64,000 bases of DNA from Echeneis naucrates (lineage: Eukaryota > Chordata > Actinopteri > Carangiformes > Echeneidae): the NCBI RefSeq assembly GCF_900963305.1, contig NC_042533.1:1207423-1271422 (forward strand). The letters run 5' to 3'. The position numbers and the translations under genes are program-made. Numbering within the stretch: position 1 is the stretch's first letter; every line of letters starts with the position of its first letter. The notes beneath the pieces are model-generated. The model did no database searches and had not been told where the DNA came from. It saw nothing but the letters and a program-made list of their open reading frames with translations. Shown piece after piece: positions 12,653 to 26,555 of this stretch.

Positions 12653-14370
12653 TCAGTCGGAGCCGTCCTGGTTCTCCAAGATCGGATCTGACGGCACAGA
12701 CAGAACCGTTTGTTTAACGTGTCGGTCGGTGTGAGTCTGTGTGTGTGTGCTAGTGTGTGTGTTACCTGTCAGCGTGCTGCTGATGTTGGGAGACACAATC
12801 AGCACAGCGCTGCCAGATGTTATCCCAGAATGCACCACTGGACCCTCAACAGAGGTTGAACTGAGCGGCTGGGACACACACAAAGTTTACACTTTAATGC
12901 CACTTTGTGTTGACAATAAAATCACAACCTTCTTCAGCTCAGATTAATGTATTCAGTGTTTCACTCAGTTTTTGAAGAAAAGTACCAACAACTTTTTTTT
13001 TTTTTAAGTCTATAAAATGTTAATTATGTCTATAAATTGTCATGATAATAAAAAAAAGCCAAAGATCCTCCATGTTTGTACCTTGTCAGTGAAGCCATCT
13101 GTCATTGGCTCTTGCGTTTCCGTGACAACGCTCTCCGGACCCTCCAGGAGGCTTGTGGCATCGAGGTGGTCGTCCTGGCCCCGCCCCTCTGTCTTCACAA
13201 CCAGCTGCGATTGGCTGAGTGGGTCGGAGGAGGCGGGGTCAGAGGTGACCGTGTGGATGATGACGCCATCGCTGGAGCAGAGGCCTTCAGTCTGAGGAGG
13301 AACACACAACAGTTACAGACCCACAACCTCTCACATTTCCCTGTTGTAACACAAACACACAACGAGCAACTGAAACCAACCGACAGGCTGTGAAAGATGA
13401 TGTGTTCGTGGGACGACGGGGAGGAGCCTGTCGTTAGGGTAACTGTGCTGCTATTGGCCAGACTGAGGGGCGGGCCCTGGCCGGTGGACAGACTGGCCGT
13501 GGTCTGGAGGTAGTAGGTCCCCGGGGTGCCGGTGGGCTGCAGGTGGAAAGACTGAAAGAAAACACATCGTCACGCTGATCAGCTGACCAGGAAGTAGAAC
13601 GACTTCCTGTTTTCACAAGTTGATTCACGTGACATCAAAAGACCAACAAATTACAGATGAGTGACATCACGGAGGATTGACACTCCATCACGTTTCTGCT
13701 TTAGATTTCTAAAAGGAGGGACTGATGTCTCACCGGCAGGATCTCGAAGGTCTGCAGGGCGCCGGTGTTCAGAGTGATGGTCTCACCGTCGGCAGCGGCC
13801 ACTGAAGAATCTGACGCTGACAAACAAACAGAGATGGGCCTTGAGCGACTGGGTGACACTCGGCGCCACGGGGATGGTGGAGTTAGAGTGAGGCTCACCC
13901 TGGTGTGTGATCTGCAGCGGGATCTGTACGGGGATCTGCAGCGCAGCCAACGAGCTGGCGGCGGAGCTGCCGCCGCTCTCCTCCAATCGAGTGAGGCGAA
14001 TCTGAAGCGAAGAGGAGGAGGGGCTACCCGGGCCTGATCCTGTCTGTGAGGACGCCATCAGCTCCTGGAGGCCCTTCAGGAGGACTGACAACAAACACAC
14101 ACAGTAATGACAATCATCATCACTTCATTTGTACAGAGCCAACTGTAATGTGTGTGTCTGTGTGTACCGTTGAAAGGGATCTCCTTGTGATTGGCTACTT
14201 GTCTCTTGATGCTCCACCACTTGGATCGCAGCCACTGAGGCGACCGGACGCTGCTCCACCCGCCTGCGAGGTCCTCCCACTTGATCTCATTCTCATCCTC
14301 CACCTCCAGCTCCGAAATCCTGAAACACAACCATCAACTTTACACACACATATCACCCCACACACAAACA

Positions 14371-14401
<31 letters not shown>

Positions 14402-16417
14402 CTCCGTATGAGGTTCAGGTCATCCTCCTTCGTCCACTCCGTTCCTCCGCTGTGTTTCCAGTTCAGGTAATTCAGCCACTTCGACCGGCACTGTTTCTCA
14501 GAGCGCGTGCGGACCTGATCCGCGACCGATGCCCAGGACACGCCCCCTGTGACCGCTGACCCCGGCGTCACGCCCGCCATCTCATACACGACCTCAGCCA
14601 GACGCCGCTCTTCGTCCTCACTCCACTTACCTGTTAAAGAGAAAAGAAAAAGATTGCCTTTTTTCACAGTTTGAATTATTTTCATCTTTGTAAATTTAAG
14701 TTTTCAGAATAAAGAAGAAACATTTGTGGTTATAATTTGTGGCCAATCAGAAGAGAGGATCCGATCAATTAAATCATTATTTGTACCTGTGTTGCACGTG
14801 TCCTTCATTAGTCGACAGCGATCTTTGACAGAAGACGCGCTGCGTCCCAGAGCGGCGCCGATCGTGGCCCAGTCATTCCCGTGTTTTTCCCTCAACCTGA
14901 ACGCAAACATTGGACATAAACAACACAACATAACACAACAAACACAGTGGACTACAAAGACTTTAAGTCTTGACTCACGATTTCAGCTTGTCTATCTCGT
15001 CAGGCGTGTACCTCAGGGAAAAAACAAAGTGAAATGAGATGTGAGACAGCAGGGAAGGTGACAGTTTGCTCTGCGCCGTGATTTTGGACTGCACTCACTT
15101 GCCGACGTGGTTGCGGTTGTCGTACATTCGCAGGACACGTCTGTAGACGGCGAACAGCGGCCTGTTAAGGCCCAAAGCCACAGAGCGGTAAAAGTCCTTC
15201 CTCTCCTCTTTGGACATCTCAAAGATGATCTCAGCCGGGTCCTCGATGCCTCGGTCCTGAAACACACACGGTCAAATGCACAGCCTGGAGGAAGTGGACA
15301 GAAATACAGAGACAGACGGTAACGTTCACCTTCACATATCGTTCGATGTTGCTCATCAGAATGTCGATCTCCTCCTTCGACCACATGCCCTGTTTCCACT
15401 TATGACCTGCAGAGGAGATTCATTCATTCATTCATTCATGTTTGCTGTTTTGTGCTGTAAAATGTGACCTGCAGATGTGTGCGTACCTTTATTAGCCAAC
15501 GTGTCTTTGTCTTCCTTCGTGGTGAACCAGGCCTGACTGACAGGCGACACCTCTGTCTTCTGATTGGACGACAGAGCGTCCTCGTCCTCCTGCAGGATCT
15601 ACACACAAACACACAGAGAAGTGTGTGAAACCCCAGGACGTCTTCTTCAGGCCCAAAAGCTCTTCTCTTATTCACACATCAGCTGTCTGACAACACAACA
15701 GAGGAGTTTCCAGGGGACAGATGGAGGGAGGCCTCTCTGGGCCACCGTAGTTTTATCCCTAAGACTCAAACTGACTAATACAAGTCACATCAGAGTGTCG
15801 CGTTGACCTTTGACATTAATACATAATGATCAGCTCTGTCAGAAAGATTCACAAACAGTAAAAAAAAAGCCAGTTGGTTTAATCAGGAGGCAGAAAACCT
15901 GAATTTGAGCAACGCCGTCCTCAGACAGATCTCCATCTGCTGCCGCCGCCGCCGTCATTGTCACCTCGAAGCCTTCGTCGCTCTCAGACACTGAAGAAGA
16001 ACGGATGGAGATGAAAGGTGGCTGGAGACACGGTGTGTGTCCGTGTGTGTGTGTGTGTGTATGCATCTTACTGGGTAACGTGACCACAGAGAACTGAGTT
16101 GTGTTTGAATCGTCCTGTTGGTCGGTTGAAAGACGCAGCTTCTTCTGAAGAGGTTCAGAGTCTCCATCTACACACACACACACACAAAAAACCCAAAGGT
16201 TTTCAATTAACTGAATTAATGGCTGCACAATTCATATAAGATTCGATTTCTCACAATCAGATTTTCCCAGAGGAGCCATTAAACATCAGTGTGTGTGTTT
16301 CCACACACCGCTGGACGGACAGTGCAGGATGATGCTTCCATCACTATCCTGGGTCAGTGTGACGGACTTCACGGTCTCTAACGCTACAACGTCCTCGTCC
16401 TCAGCTGCTGAGCTCAT
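12653..16417 (-). CDS. dmtf1: Cyclin D-binding Myb-like transcription factor 1
   Basis: Nuclear DNA-binding factor that in mammals activates the ARF-p53 axis and binds D-type cyclins. Sixteen coding exons: 16309-16417, 16072-16167, 15899-15990, 15487-15598, 15330-15406, 15099-15256, 14979-15011, 14787-14896, 14402-14630, 14168-14319, 13899-14084, 13734-13816, 13381-13551, 13082-13291, 12766-12868, 12653-12687. All phases agree and yield 651 residues (human 760). The N-terminus has SVTLTQDSDGSIILHC. Myb-like repeats span about residues 137-390, including WSKEEIDILM, KHGNDWATIGAALGRSASS, KQCRSKWLNYLNWK and SPQWLRSKWWSIKR. The C-terminal half has FHLQPTGTPGTYYLQT and is Ser/Thr/Pro-rich, shorter than in mammals. 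The 33-base exon 14979-15011 is the smallest internal one. Adjacent to tmem243, as in human 7q21. Confidence 0.95.
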
Positions 16418-16989
16418 CCTGCTCCTGCTGAGGAAATCAAATGGTCATTGCCTCAGGTGTGAGTTTGTGTTCATGTTGCAGTCACACAATTCCCATCCAA
16501 CAAACAGAAGACAGCAAAGTTCCTGGCTGTTTATATTTTGGGACATCAGGTTTTCTTCACGTGTGCATGTTGTGTCTCAATTTTTAACAATTACAATTAG
16601 CATTTATTCATCACTTTAACTTTAAAAATAAAATGTTACTATTTCATTTCTATTATTTTCTTCTGTATTTTTTGTCAACCAACAATTAATGATAAAAACT
16701 GAGGAGAGCAGCAGATGGATCAATGGCAAAACTATTATTGAATAAAATAGATAATTTACTATAACATGATTTCTAAGGCTTGTTATTTATTCTACTCCAC
16801 AAAATTATATTGCATTATATTTTTTAACTAATTTACTTCAATTCCTGTTTTGTTTATCTCAAAAACAGACAAACTTTATCATTTTCAGAAATAATATTGC
16901 CATTATTTGTTCAATTGTGTTGTGCCGAACTGTGTCTGTGTCACTTTTAAATGCTTCTCAGTTCGAGTTGAACACTGTTGTGATTTAAA

Positions 16990-17540
16990 CAACAAAAACA
17001 ACAACAAAATGTCAAATTGTTGTGTTTTTAAATGGAGTTTGGTTTGACGCTACTTTGGGACAAAGAGCCAAACGCATTTCTGCTGCTGCGTTCCCGCCAT
17101 TAACGACAGAAATCAGAAATGTGAGTTTGTTGATTTTAGCAGAAAGAAAAGAGTTAATATCCAACATGAACATGGACATCCGTCCAGCGGAGCCGTTAAA
17201 AGCCCAAAGAACGGAAAAATCTCCGCCGCCATGTTTAGTGGACAAGCCGAAGCTTCCGCCGACTCTTCGGGCCTTTTCCGGAGTTTTATCTCCGCTTTTT
17301 CTCCGATTTTTGGGGGCTTCATTTCTGTCCAGCGTCGGTCGCCTCGACGGGCCGAAACAGAAAGTGAATTTAACTTTTGATTCGGATACTTACTTCCTGT
17401 TTTTGGTCCGGGGACTTCGGAGTTACCAGGATGGAGCGAAATGCCAGGATGGAGCCTGACCAGGCCGGCCTCGGGGCTGCCAGGTCGGACGGCTCTCCGG
17501 AAATCTGCCCTGGTTCCTATTCGCAGCTGTGCGATGGAAT
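16990..17540. promoter_or_regulatory. CpG-rich promoter region between dmtf1 and cwf19l1
   Basis: CpG-dense block upstream of dmtf1 (minus) and about 1 kb upstream of cwf19l1 (plus). It most likely holds the dmtf1 promoter and non-coding first exon; cwf19l1 may start nearer 18200-18500. A 190-codon minus frame here looks accidental. Confidence 0.5.
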
Positions 17541-18500
17541 TAGAGGTTATAAGACCTGAAAAAGAAGAAGTGAGTGAAGTTTGTGTAAAAATATAGACAC
17601 AGTGAAATATGCTGAATGGGGAAAGACTGTATTTATTATATTTATTCGTGTAGAAAAGTTGAATTCCGGCCGTCTTCAGCCTCACAGATGTTGACTTCCT
17701 ATCTGTTTGTGTGTCATGCAGCTATGCACACTTTTTAGGGAAATTATTGTCTACAGCACATCGGAATGTGGAGAAACACAATTTCATCCTGCTTTGCAAT
17801 TGCTTGTTATTTGGTCTGATTGCTAATAAAGTTTACTTTGACTTTGATGTATTCTGCGCTACAACCACATTAAAATCAAATGTAATTTCATTTATTTCCT
17901 GCCAAATCATAACACACGTTACATATAAAGAGCAGGTCTGTTTCTAGAAGAATTTAAAAAGGACCCAAAAATAATCACCACGAACAAACAGCTGGAGAGA
18001 TAAAACACAGAGAACACAATAAAATACAAACAAACATGTCGAAATAAAGAGACTGTAAATATCCAGTAAGTGGTCGTTTAGTTACTTTATAATACAATAG
18101 TCACTATATCATTAATCTAAGCGTATAATATAAATTTAAATATAATTATTATTTTTGAATCCGAAACTTTTCGATTTGCGTTCAAGTATCAAACCTGGCA
18201 ACCGCGTTGTCAGCTCTAAAAAATCTTTCCGGGTAAAAACTTGAACTATTTATTTAGTGACCGACTTTAATACTCAACTTTAATTCCTACACTGACGTTA
18301 AATATATTTGTATAATCTCAAATGATCTGATGCTGTTGATTTTTATCGCCAAACAAGGCCGAAGTATTTTTATTTACTGGTTAGAGGCGGAAAAATGTTC
18401 CGTCTTCTGGTCGATCGGACCAATTTCAGCGACGGACGAAAAATCAAACTGCAAAAATCCAAAGCACATTTCAGCAGACGGTTTGAAATTAAAGCAGAAG

Positions 18501-21500
18501 ATGGAGGAACAACCAGTCAGGGTGTAAGTCCTTCTTTTTAATGGTTTATTCTTCAGCTTCTTTTCCACGTTTCCTCTCTTTGAATTATTGACGCTGTTTT
18601 ATTTTGGTTTGTACCCAAACTGTGATGTCACAGACGGATCACGTTAAAACACACAGAAGATGTTTGTGTTGTCTTTTAGAATCCAAACCACTCAAAATCC
18701 AGCATTTTAAATCTCCCCAAATCAAACTGTACTTCATATAAACCGTCAAACCTCGTTAGTTTTCATCCCAACACGATAAACAAACAGAAGTCACGTGTTT
18801 CAATTTGGGCTTTAAAAAACTGCTTATATGTAGAATGGAAATATTTTTAATTAGTCAGTTGGACACCATATAAACTATTTCTTAAGCTTCTTTTTTTTTT
18901 TTTTTTAGTAAAATATGGGCTTAGCTTTAAATGATCTGAGTTAGTTTTCATCTGAAAACAGATTGGGGTTCTGGCTCTTAACACATAGTTAGACTAATGT
19001 TCCTTTGTTATGTTGATGTGAAGTCGTTAAAGTTGTGTGTCTGTTGGCAGGTTGGCTTGTGGGGACGTTGAAGGCAGACTGAACGCTCTTTTCAACCGAG
19101 TCCAAGCCATCCAGAAGAAGACAGGACAGTTCGATGTGAGTCCGGTTTCTTTAAAAATATTTATTCTGTCTACACAATGACCCAGAGACTTTGGCATGAT
19201 ACAACACTTCTGTGTGGATGTCTGGTTGTGTGTCTCCACAGCTGCTGTTGTGCGTCGGAGAGTTTTTCGGGACGACAGCAGAGGCTGAAGCAGAGTGGCA
19301 GCAGTACAGAACTGGAGCCAGGAAAGGTAGAACACCCGGATCGCCCGGCGTCACGTCCCCACTGCAGACTGCATCTTTATAAAGCTGTGTTTGGTTCCTC
19401 CTCAGCTCCCATACACACCTACATCCTGGGAGCAGCCAGCCAGGAGACGGTGAACAACTTCCCCGGCGCCGACGGCTGCGAGCTGGCTGAAAACATCACG
19501 TACCTGGGTGAGCCCGCTTTTAGCTCAAAGGTCCCGGAAAAAATAACATCTAAAAGTCACATTTATGAGACAAAATAATAAAATAATAGTGGCTGGATGA
19601 AATTGAACTGAGGTTTTTGTTTACTCAATGAAAAAAAGTATCTTAACACTATTTAATGTCTGAGTCTGATTGTATTGAAGTCTATGGGAAAATGTCCCTA
19701 CTTCTCCCTTGTTTTATTAACTCAGTAATGTTTTCCTGATGAGTTTAAGGTTTCCATTTGTCCATGAAAGCTCCTGTTGTGAAAGCTTGCTGTGTTTGTG
19801 TGTGATTCAGGGCGGCGTGGTGTGTTCACGGGCGTGTCAGGCCTACAGATTGCCTATGTCAGCGGTCGGGAGGCCTCGCAGGAACCGGCTCCGGCTCACT
19901 GCTTCACAGCCAAAGACCTGTCAGCCCTCGTGGCGCCGCTGACCAGCAGCTCCAAGTTCAGGGGCGTCGACATCCTGCTGACGTCACAGTGGCCAAGAGG
20001 AGTCTGGCACTTTGCAAACAACCCGGTAACCACAATTCTGACCTGGATGTGAAAACCCACTGATGACTGTGTAAGTGACGTTTCTTAAACGTGCCTCTGT
20101 GACAGGAGGTGAACACGAAGTTTTGTGGAAGCAGCTCCGTGGCCAACCTTGCAGACAAACTGAAGCCACGGTACCACTTTGCTGCACTAGAGGGCGCTCA
20201 CTACGAGAGACTCCCATACAGGTGAACTGGACAGGAAGCAGGAAGAAACCAGATCCAAGAGCAAAGCTCTCCGTCTTTGTCAGCTCGGTCACGTGTTTCC
20301 GTTTCCATCCTCAGAAATCATGTTGTTCTCCAGGAAAACGCTCAGCACGTCAGCCGCTTCATCGCCCTGGCAACCGTCAACAACCCTGCCAAGAAGAAGG
20401 TTCGTGTGTGAACGCCTAGTGTTAATATTACACCATCTAAGTGTCAGACCCTGGTCTGAGTGTTTGTGTGTCTGTGTGTGTTTCTGTCTGCAGTATCTGT
20501 ATGCCTTCAATATAATCCCCATGAAGACCATGAACCCGACAGAGCTGGTGAAGCAGCCGCAGGACGTGACAGAGAACCCCTACAGACGCTCCTCCAAAGA
20601 CAAGACGGAGGCACTGAAGATGGAGGAGGAGGAGGTACGTTGTGAGTCTTTGTGTTCTAGAGATTGAGCAGGAAGTGAAGCTCACTATGGAGTCAGAGGT
20701 ATTTTTATTTTGAAAAGTCAATCCCGTCTCCGCCGTTCAGGAGAAGCCAAACCAGTTCTTCTTCGACCTAAGTGGGAAGCAAGGGGCCGGAGCTCGAGGC
20801 CGGGGCAGGAAAAGACACTCGGACAGAGATGGACGAGGACGAGACGGGCAGCACGACGGAGACAGACATCATCAGGGACAACCCAAACAGCCGCGCAGAC
20901 ACCGTGAGTCTGAACGGTCCAATGTTTAAAACATTATACTCTATCCAACTAATAAATGTGCACAAACTAAAAAACACTGACAGTCGTTTAAATCTAACTG
21001 ACAGACTTCTTATTTCGCTGCAGCTCAGCCTTCTGGTCCCTGCTGGTTTTGTCTGGCGAGTCCTCAGGTGGAGAAACATCTCGTCATCAGTATCGGAACA
21101 CATGTGAGTTTGTTTTCTCCTGATCAGGAGGAAACCAAACATGGAGCTAAAAGAGCAGGAGGCTCATCAGGTGACGCTAACGCAGAGGAACTCTGTTTGC
21201 AGTGTTACCTGGCTCTGGCTAAAGGTGGACTGACCCCTCACCACATGCTGATCCTCCCCATCGGTCACTACCAGTCTGTGGTGGATCTGAGCTCGGAGGT
21301 GGTGGAGGAGATGGAGAAGTACAAGTCTGCTCTGAGGAGCTTCTACAAGAGCAAAGGGGAGCGCTGTGTGCTGTTCGAGAGGAACTACAGGAGCCAGCAC
21401 CTGCAGCTACAGGTCCACACACACTAAAGCAAAAATGAAACAACCACAGAGAGACACAAAATGACAACAAAACAAGCACAGTTTAGTGTTTAACCTTTGT

Positions 21501-22084
21501 GTTGTTGTTCAGGTCGTCCCGGTGCCTCTGGACCGCTGCACCACTGAGGACATCAAGGAGGCGTTCACTGTCCAGGCTCAGGAGCAGCAGATGGAGCTGA
21601 TGGAGATTCCTCAACACACAGAGCTCAAACAGGTACGTGTATGAAAGCACACCTGGATACATATACACACAACCGCACTGTGCACAACACAACTGCTGCA
21701 TCGAGTGTGTGTGTTCAGATCGCTCCTCCAGGGACACCGTACTTCTACGTGGAGCTGGACTCCGGCGAGAAACTCTTCTACCGCATCCAGAAACATTTTC
21801 CTCTGCAGTTCGGAAGGTAAACGATGAATCACTGTAACCTCTCATTTAAAATCAGGAAGGTTTTGGATCATCTGAAGACTTTTTTAGGTTTCGGCAGGAG
21901 CATCTGTGTGTTTGATTCAAAAATCCACTCCCCCCCCAGGGAGGTTCTGGCCAGCGAGGCGCTCTTGAACATCCCGACCCGAGCCGACTGGAAGGAGTGC
22001 AAACAGAGCAGAGAGGAAGAGGAGGAGAGCTGCAAACAGCTAAGGGACGACTTCCAGCCGTACGACTTCGCCTGGGAGGACTGA
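18501..22084 (+). CDS. cwf19l1: CWF19-like protein 1
   Basis: Homologue of the yeast Cwf19/Drn1 family, linked to spliceosome disassembly and lariat debranching; human mutations cause a recessive ataxia. Fourteen exons: 18501-18523, 19051-19135, 19242-19326, 19406-19507, 19811-20025, 20106-20221, 20315-20399, 20494-20634, 20741-20903, 21024-21103, 21203-21412, 21513-21632, 21719-21816, 21940-22084. All phases agree; 555 residues (human 538). Residues 1-235 form the metallophosphatase-like N-terminal part ([39 protein letters not shown]). A basic, low-complexity linker (RGRGRKRH, about 300-340) precedes the HIT-like CwfJ domain ([22 protein letters not shown]). The C-terminal CwfJ domain ends with [10 protein letters not shown]. 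The first coding exon is only 23 bases. Confidence 0.96.
19666..19747 (-). repeat. Dispersed repeat A copy (cwf19l1 intron)
   Basis: Minus strand reads AAACTCATCAGGAAAAC, then GGGACATTTTCCCATAGACTTCAATACAATC, in the same order as the copy at 60805-60950. Confidence 0.7.
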
Positions 22085-22660
22085 CACAAACACACAACCA
22101 CAGCCAGGGTGAAATGAATCATTTTGCATTCTGAGAAATGGACTCTTGGTTGTATGTGGCCTCTGTTAGCTTAGCATAAAGACTGTAAACAAAGGGAAAC
22201 AGCTAGCCTGTCTGTCATGTTGTCTTAGCTGTTTCTGCTCTCTATGCTAAGCTAACTCCAGCTCCATATTTACCAGACAGGTATAAAAACATCTCAGAAA
22301 ATGTCAGATTCTTTCTTTAAATTGTGTTTTTGGTGTTTTTAACCAGCATGTTCTTTTTTACATTTTCAGTTGTTGCCATGGTAACAATGGTGGAAACAGG
22401 CTTTTATCTGTAATGTCATGAATGCCTCTGTGTGTCGTGATGTGAAATTGTGCTCAGATGTGTTCAAAATGTGTAGAGTTTTATTTTCTCACCCTGAAAA
22501 GGAATAACAGACAGGAGCTCTAAAACATTTTCTTAAATCCAACTCTGTAAAAATCTTTTCTATCATTTCTATTGAGGCTCTTTTTTTGGAACTTCAAATC
22601 TGCCTTTTTTTTTTTTTTTTTTTTTAAACATTTGTTTTTGTAAATGAGCTATAAAATAAA
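22085..22660 (+). other. cwf19l1: cwf19l1 3' UTR
   Basis: Non-coding tail with T-rich tracts, ending near an AATAAA at 22655-22660. Confidence 0.55.
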
Positions 22661-22971
22661 TTCTTATTTTGGATTCCTGATGTCATCATATTTACAGAGT
22701 CTAGTAAAAGGATCAGTTTTTGGATTTTTAAGAATAGCTTGAGAAAAGCAACCCTACAAAGTAAAAGATTAGTGATGTTAAACTACAGAACTTTAATTTG
22801 AAATGAGCTCATGTACAAGCTAAACTGAAGGAGTTGTACATTACTGCGTGGTGACTTGGTCACTGTTGTTGGAGGACAGTTTGAAGTTGTACAGATGTTC
22901 TGTTAACATCTGTACAGCCCTGAGAGGAAAAACCACAGCTGGATAAAAAGGCTCAGTTTTAACACAAAACA

Positions 22972-22977
22972 TTTATT
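22972..22977 (-). other. Candidate poly(A) signal of the cd9-type gene
   Basis: AATAAA on the minus strand about 465 bases past the tetraspanin stop codon, convergent with the cwf19l1 signal about 310 bases away. Another minus-strand hexamer at 23270-23275 would give a shorter tail. Confidence 0.4.
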
Positions 22978-23440
22978 AGTAGTTTTCTTTATTTGGCATC
23001 TTAAAGATAAACTTGACCTGCATTCATCAATTTGTCCATAAAACTCCAACACAGTCCTGCTTTTATAAAAAAAAAAAAAAAAAAAAAGCTTCCAACACAC
23101 AATTTCAAAATAAAACATGTTGCACAGTAAAATTCAGTTAGCTGTAACAAAGGCCCATTAGTTTACAGCTCACTTTGAGCTTAGTGACCGAACAGGAGCG
23201 ACCTCCAGGGGGTGTTGGAGTCACAAGTGCATTTCACTCATTGAATCGGGGCGGGCTGAAAGGGACCAGTTTATTCTGAGCATCACTGCTCGGCCTCCAC
23301 ACTGTCACAGGTCGACACGGTCATCCTGAACAGATCCAGGCAGCAAACAAAGAGATGACTGTTATTATTAAACTTATATGAACTCGAAAGCAGCCGGTGT
23401 AAAAGGGATGAGGGTTAAAGATGGGAGGGAGGGTGGTGGT

Positions 23441-26400
23441 CTACACAAAGTCCCGGGACCTCTTGATGGCACAGCAGAGCATCATGCTGAAAATCATCCC
23501 AAAGATCTGTGGAGGAGATGGAGGCCGATCAGTCACGACAGGAAGTGGGCAGAAAAGAGTGTCCCGGCGGCGCCGGCACTTATCTCACATATTTACATCC
23601 TCCATTCAGCGGCTAAGAGAGGATGCGACGATTTCAGCCGTCATGTTAAACTCATCTGCAGCTCGTTCGTCTGTTTCTTTTGTTTTCTGCTGAGCGACCG
23701 ATCGCTCCTGAAACTTGATCTTTGCTCTCAGCTGGTGGAGCATTTTGTGCCAACTTAAAATGATCAGCATCCTTTTGAACACTTCCTGTCACGTTCGTTC
23801 TTCTTCAGGCTTATTTGTCCCTTTAATGTGAATGTCATTATGCCATCAGAAATGTAAAATGTGTTCTTGTTTATATTTCACTACGTATCTGTGATTGCAC
23901 GTTGTCGTGTGTTGGTACGCAGACTCACCATGATGACTCCGATTCCGATGCCGACTCCTCCGATGATGTGCAGCCTGTTGTTGAACATCTCATCGATGGC
24001 GCTGGGGCAGCTCTGACAGAGGAAGGCAGACATACGTTGTTTTTAAGTATTTGTCGTATTGACACTAATATGAATGCTGGGTGATTATCGATGTCTGTTC
24101 ATGTTGGCGTTTTGTTACCGTGGTGATGAGGGCCTCCAGCCCCTCCTTCTTGGGGCAGATGTCTTTGATGGCATCCATCACCGTTCCTGTCAGACCGCAG
24201 CAGTTCAGCTGTGAAGGGGAGACTTATGACAAACTACTACTGATCTCAGGCCTGTTTACTGGTTACAGTTGCTTTTGTGTCTCTGTTTATTGGTTTATTT
24301 TATCTCTGTATCCGTGTGTGAACTCTCACTCCAAAGTGGATGAGGCGGAGCGTCTCCTTCAGGGCTTCTTGTTTAGTGTCTTTGTAGTTGTTGTAGGTCT
24401 GTTTATAAAACTCTGTGACGTCCTCCACCACCTACAAACACGTTACAAACTGTTTAAATTAAAGAAAACCGACAGCAACAACAAGGTGTGTGTCTGTGTG
24501 TGTTACGCACTCTGTCCTTGTTGGAAAGGCCCCAGATCCCAGCAGCCACTTCCACAGCGAAGATGAGCAGCAGGAAGAAGAAGAACTGTAAAGGAAGACG
24601 GGAGAGTTTCCTCCTGACACGTGTGGATCCAGATGATTCACGCTTCCAAACTGAAGTTTTTTTTTTTTGTGCAACTTTGTGTTAAACCAAGAATGACTCA
24701 CCAGTCCCAGCATGCACGGCGACTCTTTGATGGCTCCGCAGCATCCCAGGAAGCCCACGACCATCATCAGAGCCCCCGCCGCAATCAGGATGTACACACC
24801 TACACATGCGCGCACACACACACACACACACACTGAACAACACTGCAAAGGAATCTTTTCATAGATGTTTCGCTTTAACAGTTTGTTCTTATCTGCTTCC
24901 CTTCGTTTAAATTTACATCAGATATTTGAATATCGTTGCCACAGCAACCAGACAAGCCTTAAAGATCCCATATTATCATTTCTTCCATGAGCTCCAAATA
25001 AAGTTTTCTTTTTGGATTTCTGTTGATGTCGTCATTATTTTAACAATAAGTGGTTCCGTCCAGTATTACAAAAGGTCCATCAGGTCTAAAGGTAGACCTC
25101 CATGTGGTCTGTTGAGTATTAAAGGTCTCAGTTCACTGACAGATTCAGAAACTGAGCCATTAAACCGGCAGCCAAGTGAATGTGAGGAAGTTGTGTTACT
25201 GTTATGCCACATTGTTTGATGATGACTCATCCTAGCCAGGGAGAAAAAAAAAAAAAAAAAACACACACAACACTGACGTCACCTACACAGAAACCACCGC
25301 CTCTTCCCTCTAAAGCTGTTTTTAAGATGTTTGTCATTCTGGACCGCCCTCTCTGCCCACTTCATCTCTCAGATTGATGGAGGCGGGAGCTGCGTCGCCT
25401 CCGAGACTTCTTCAGCAAACGCCAAAGATCGAAGACAAAGACGTCCCTGTCAACGCCGAAGAATTAAATCTATATGGAGGAGGCTTCAGCCGACTCAGCT
25501 GCCCCCCCATGAGGCGCTCATCATGGACCTTTAAGGTCTAACTTTAGCCAGAATCTAAGTTTGAGTTCTTCTCCCATCGCTCCAGCATTTAGCCACAAAG
25601 CAATGCTGCCGTCATAAAACATTTACGTTCATAACAGAGTTAACAGCGAGACTGCTTATGATGCTGCTGCTCCATGAAGTCACTGAAACTTTAATGACTT
25701 CCTTCCTCTTATTGTTTTGTCTTTGGTGATGGAGTACCACTTACTGAGGTGACAATAAATAAATAAATAAATAAATTGACTGAGTTAAAAATCATTGTTA
25801 TGTCATACTGTTCATATCATGGAAACACCTGAACTTATTTAAGTGTAGAAAAACTGTTCTACAGTCCCTTGTTGGGATTTTAAAGACTTTATTAACTGCA
25901 TTTTACTGTCAACTGACAGAAAACTAACCGACCAATCCTCAGATTATAAAAGTGAAAATGTTCCTGCTCCTCCATTGTGAAGATTTTTAATGCAACTCGC
26001 AGCAGCCCTGATAATAATAAAAAAAAAAAAAAAAAGATTCCAAACTCTTACCAGTGAAGAAGACTGTGGGTGAGTCCTGTCCCTCAAAGAGTCCTGCTGT
26101 CCTGGAGTCAAAACGCAGCCAAAGTCCCACAGCCAGTACTCCGGTACCCGCCAACTGCAGCACAAAGAATCAAACTGAAGGTCCTCTGCTTCAGACGAGG
26201 CCACATCTCCATCACAGATAACATGTCTCATTTATCAGGAAGTCAGGATGTAGAAACACTTCAAACTGTCCTGGAGGAACATCGATGCAGCTAATATTAA
26301 AGTTTTTATGAATGTGCGTTCATGTTTTCACCAAATTTATTTGTATAACTGAGAACTTGGGATAAATGGCCCTAATCCTCAGGCGGAGTTGTGCGTCACA

Positions 26401-26465
26401 AATCTGGATTCTGAGGTGTCAGACTTTGTTTTTGGATCAAGTGATTTGTGCTTTTTCTTTGAAAG

Positions 26466-26500
<35 letters not shown>

Positions 26501-26522
26501 CAGCTTTCTCAACAAAACAAAC

Positions 26523-26555
<33 letters not shown>

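Noticed and set aside
17113-17685. 190-codon minus-strand frame upstream of dmtf1
   Set aside because: Lies in a CpG-rich promoter/5' UTR zone with no known motif and no frame link to the dmtf1 exons.
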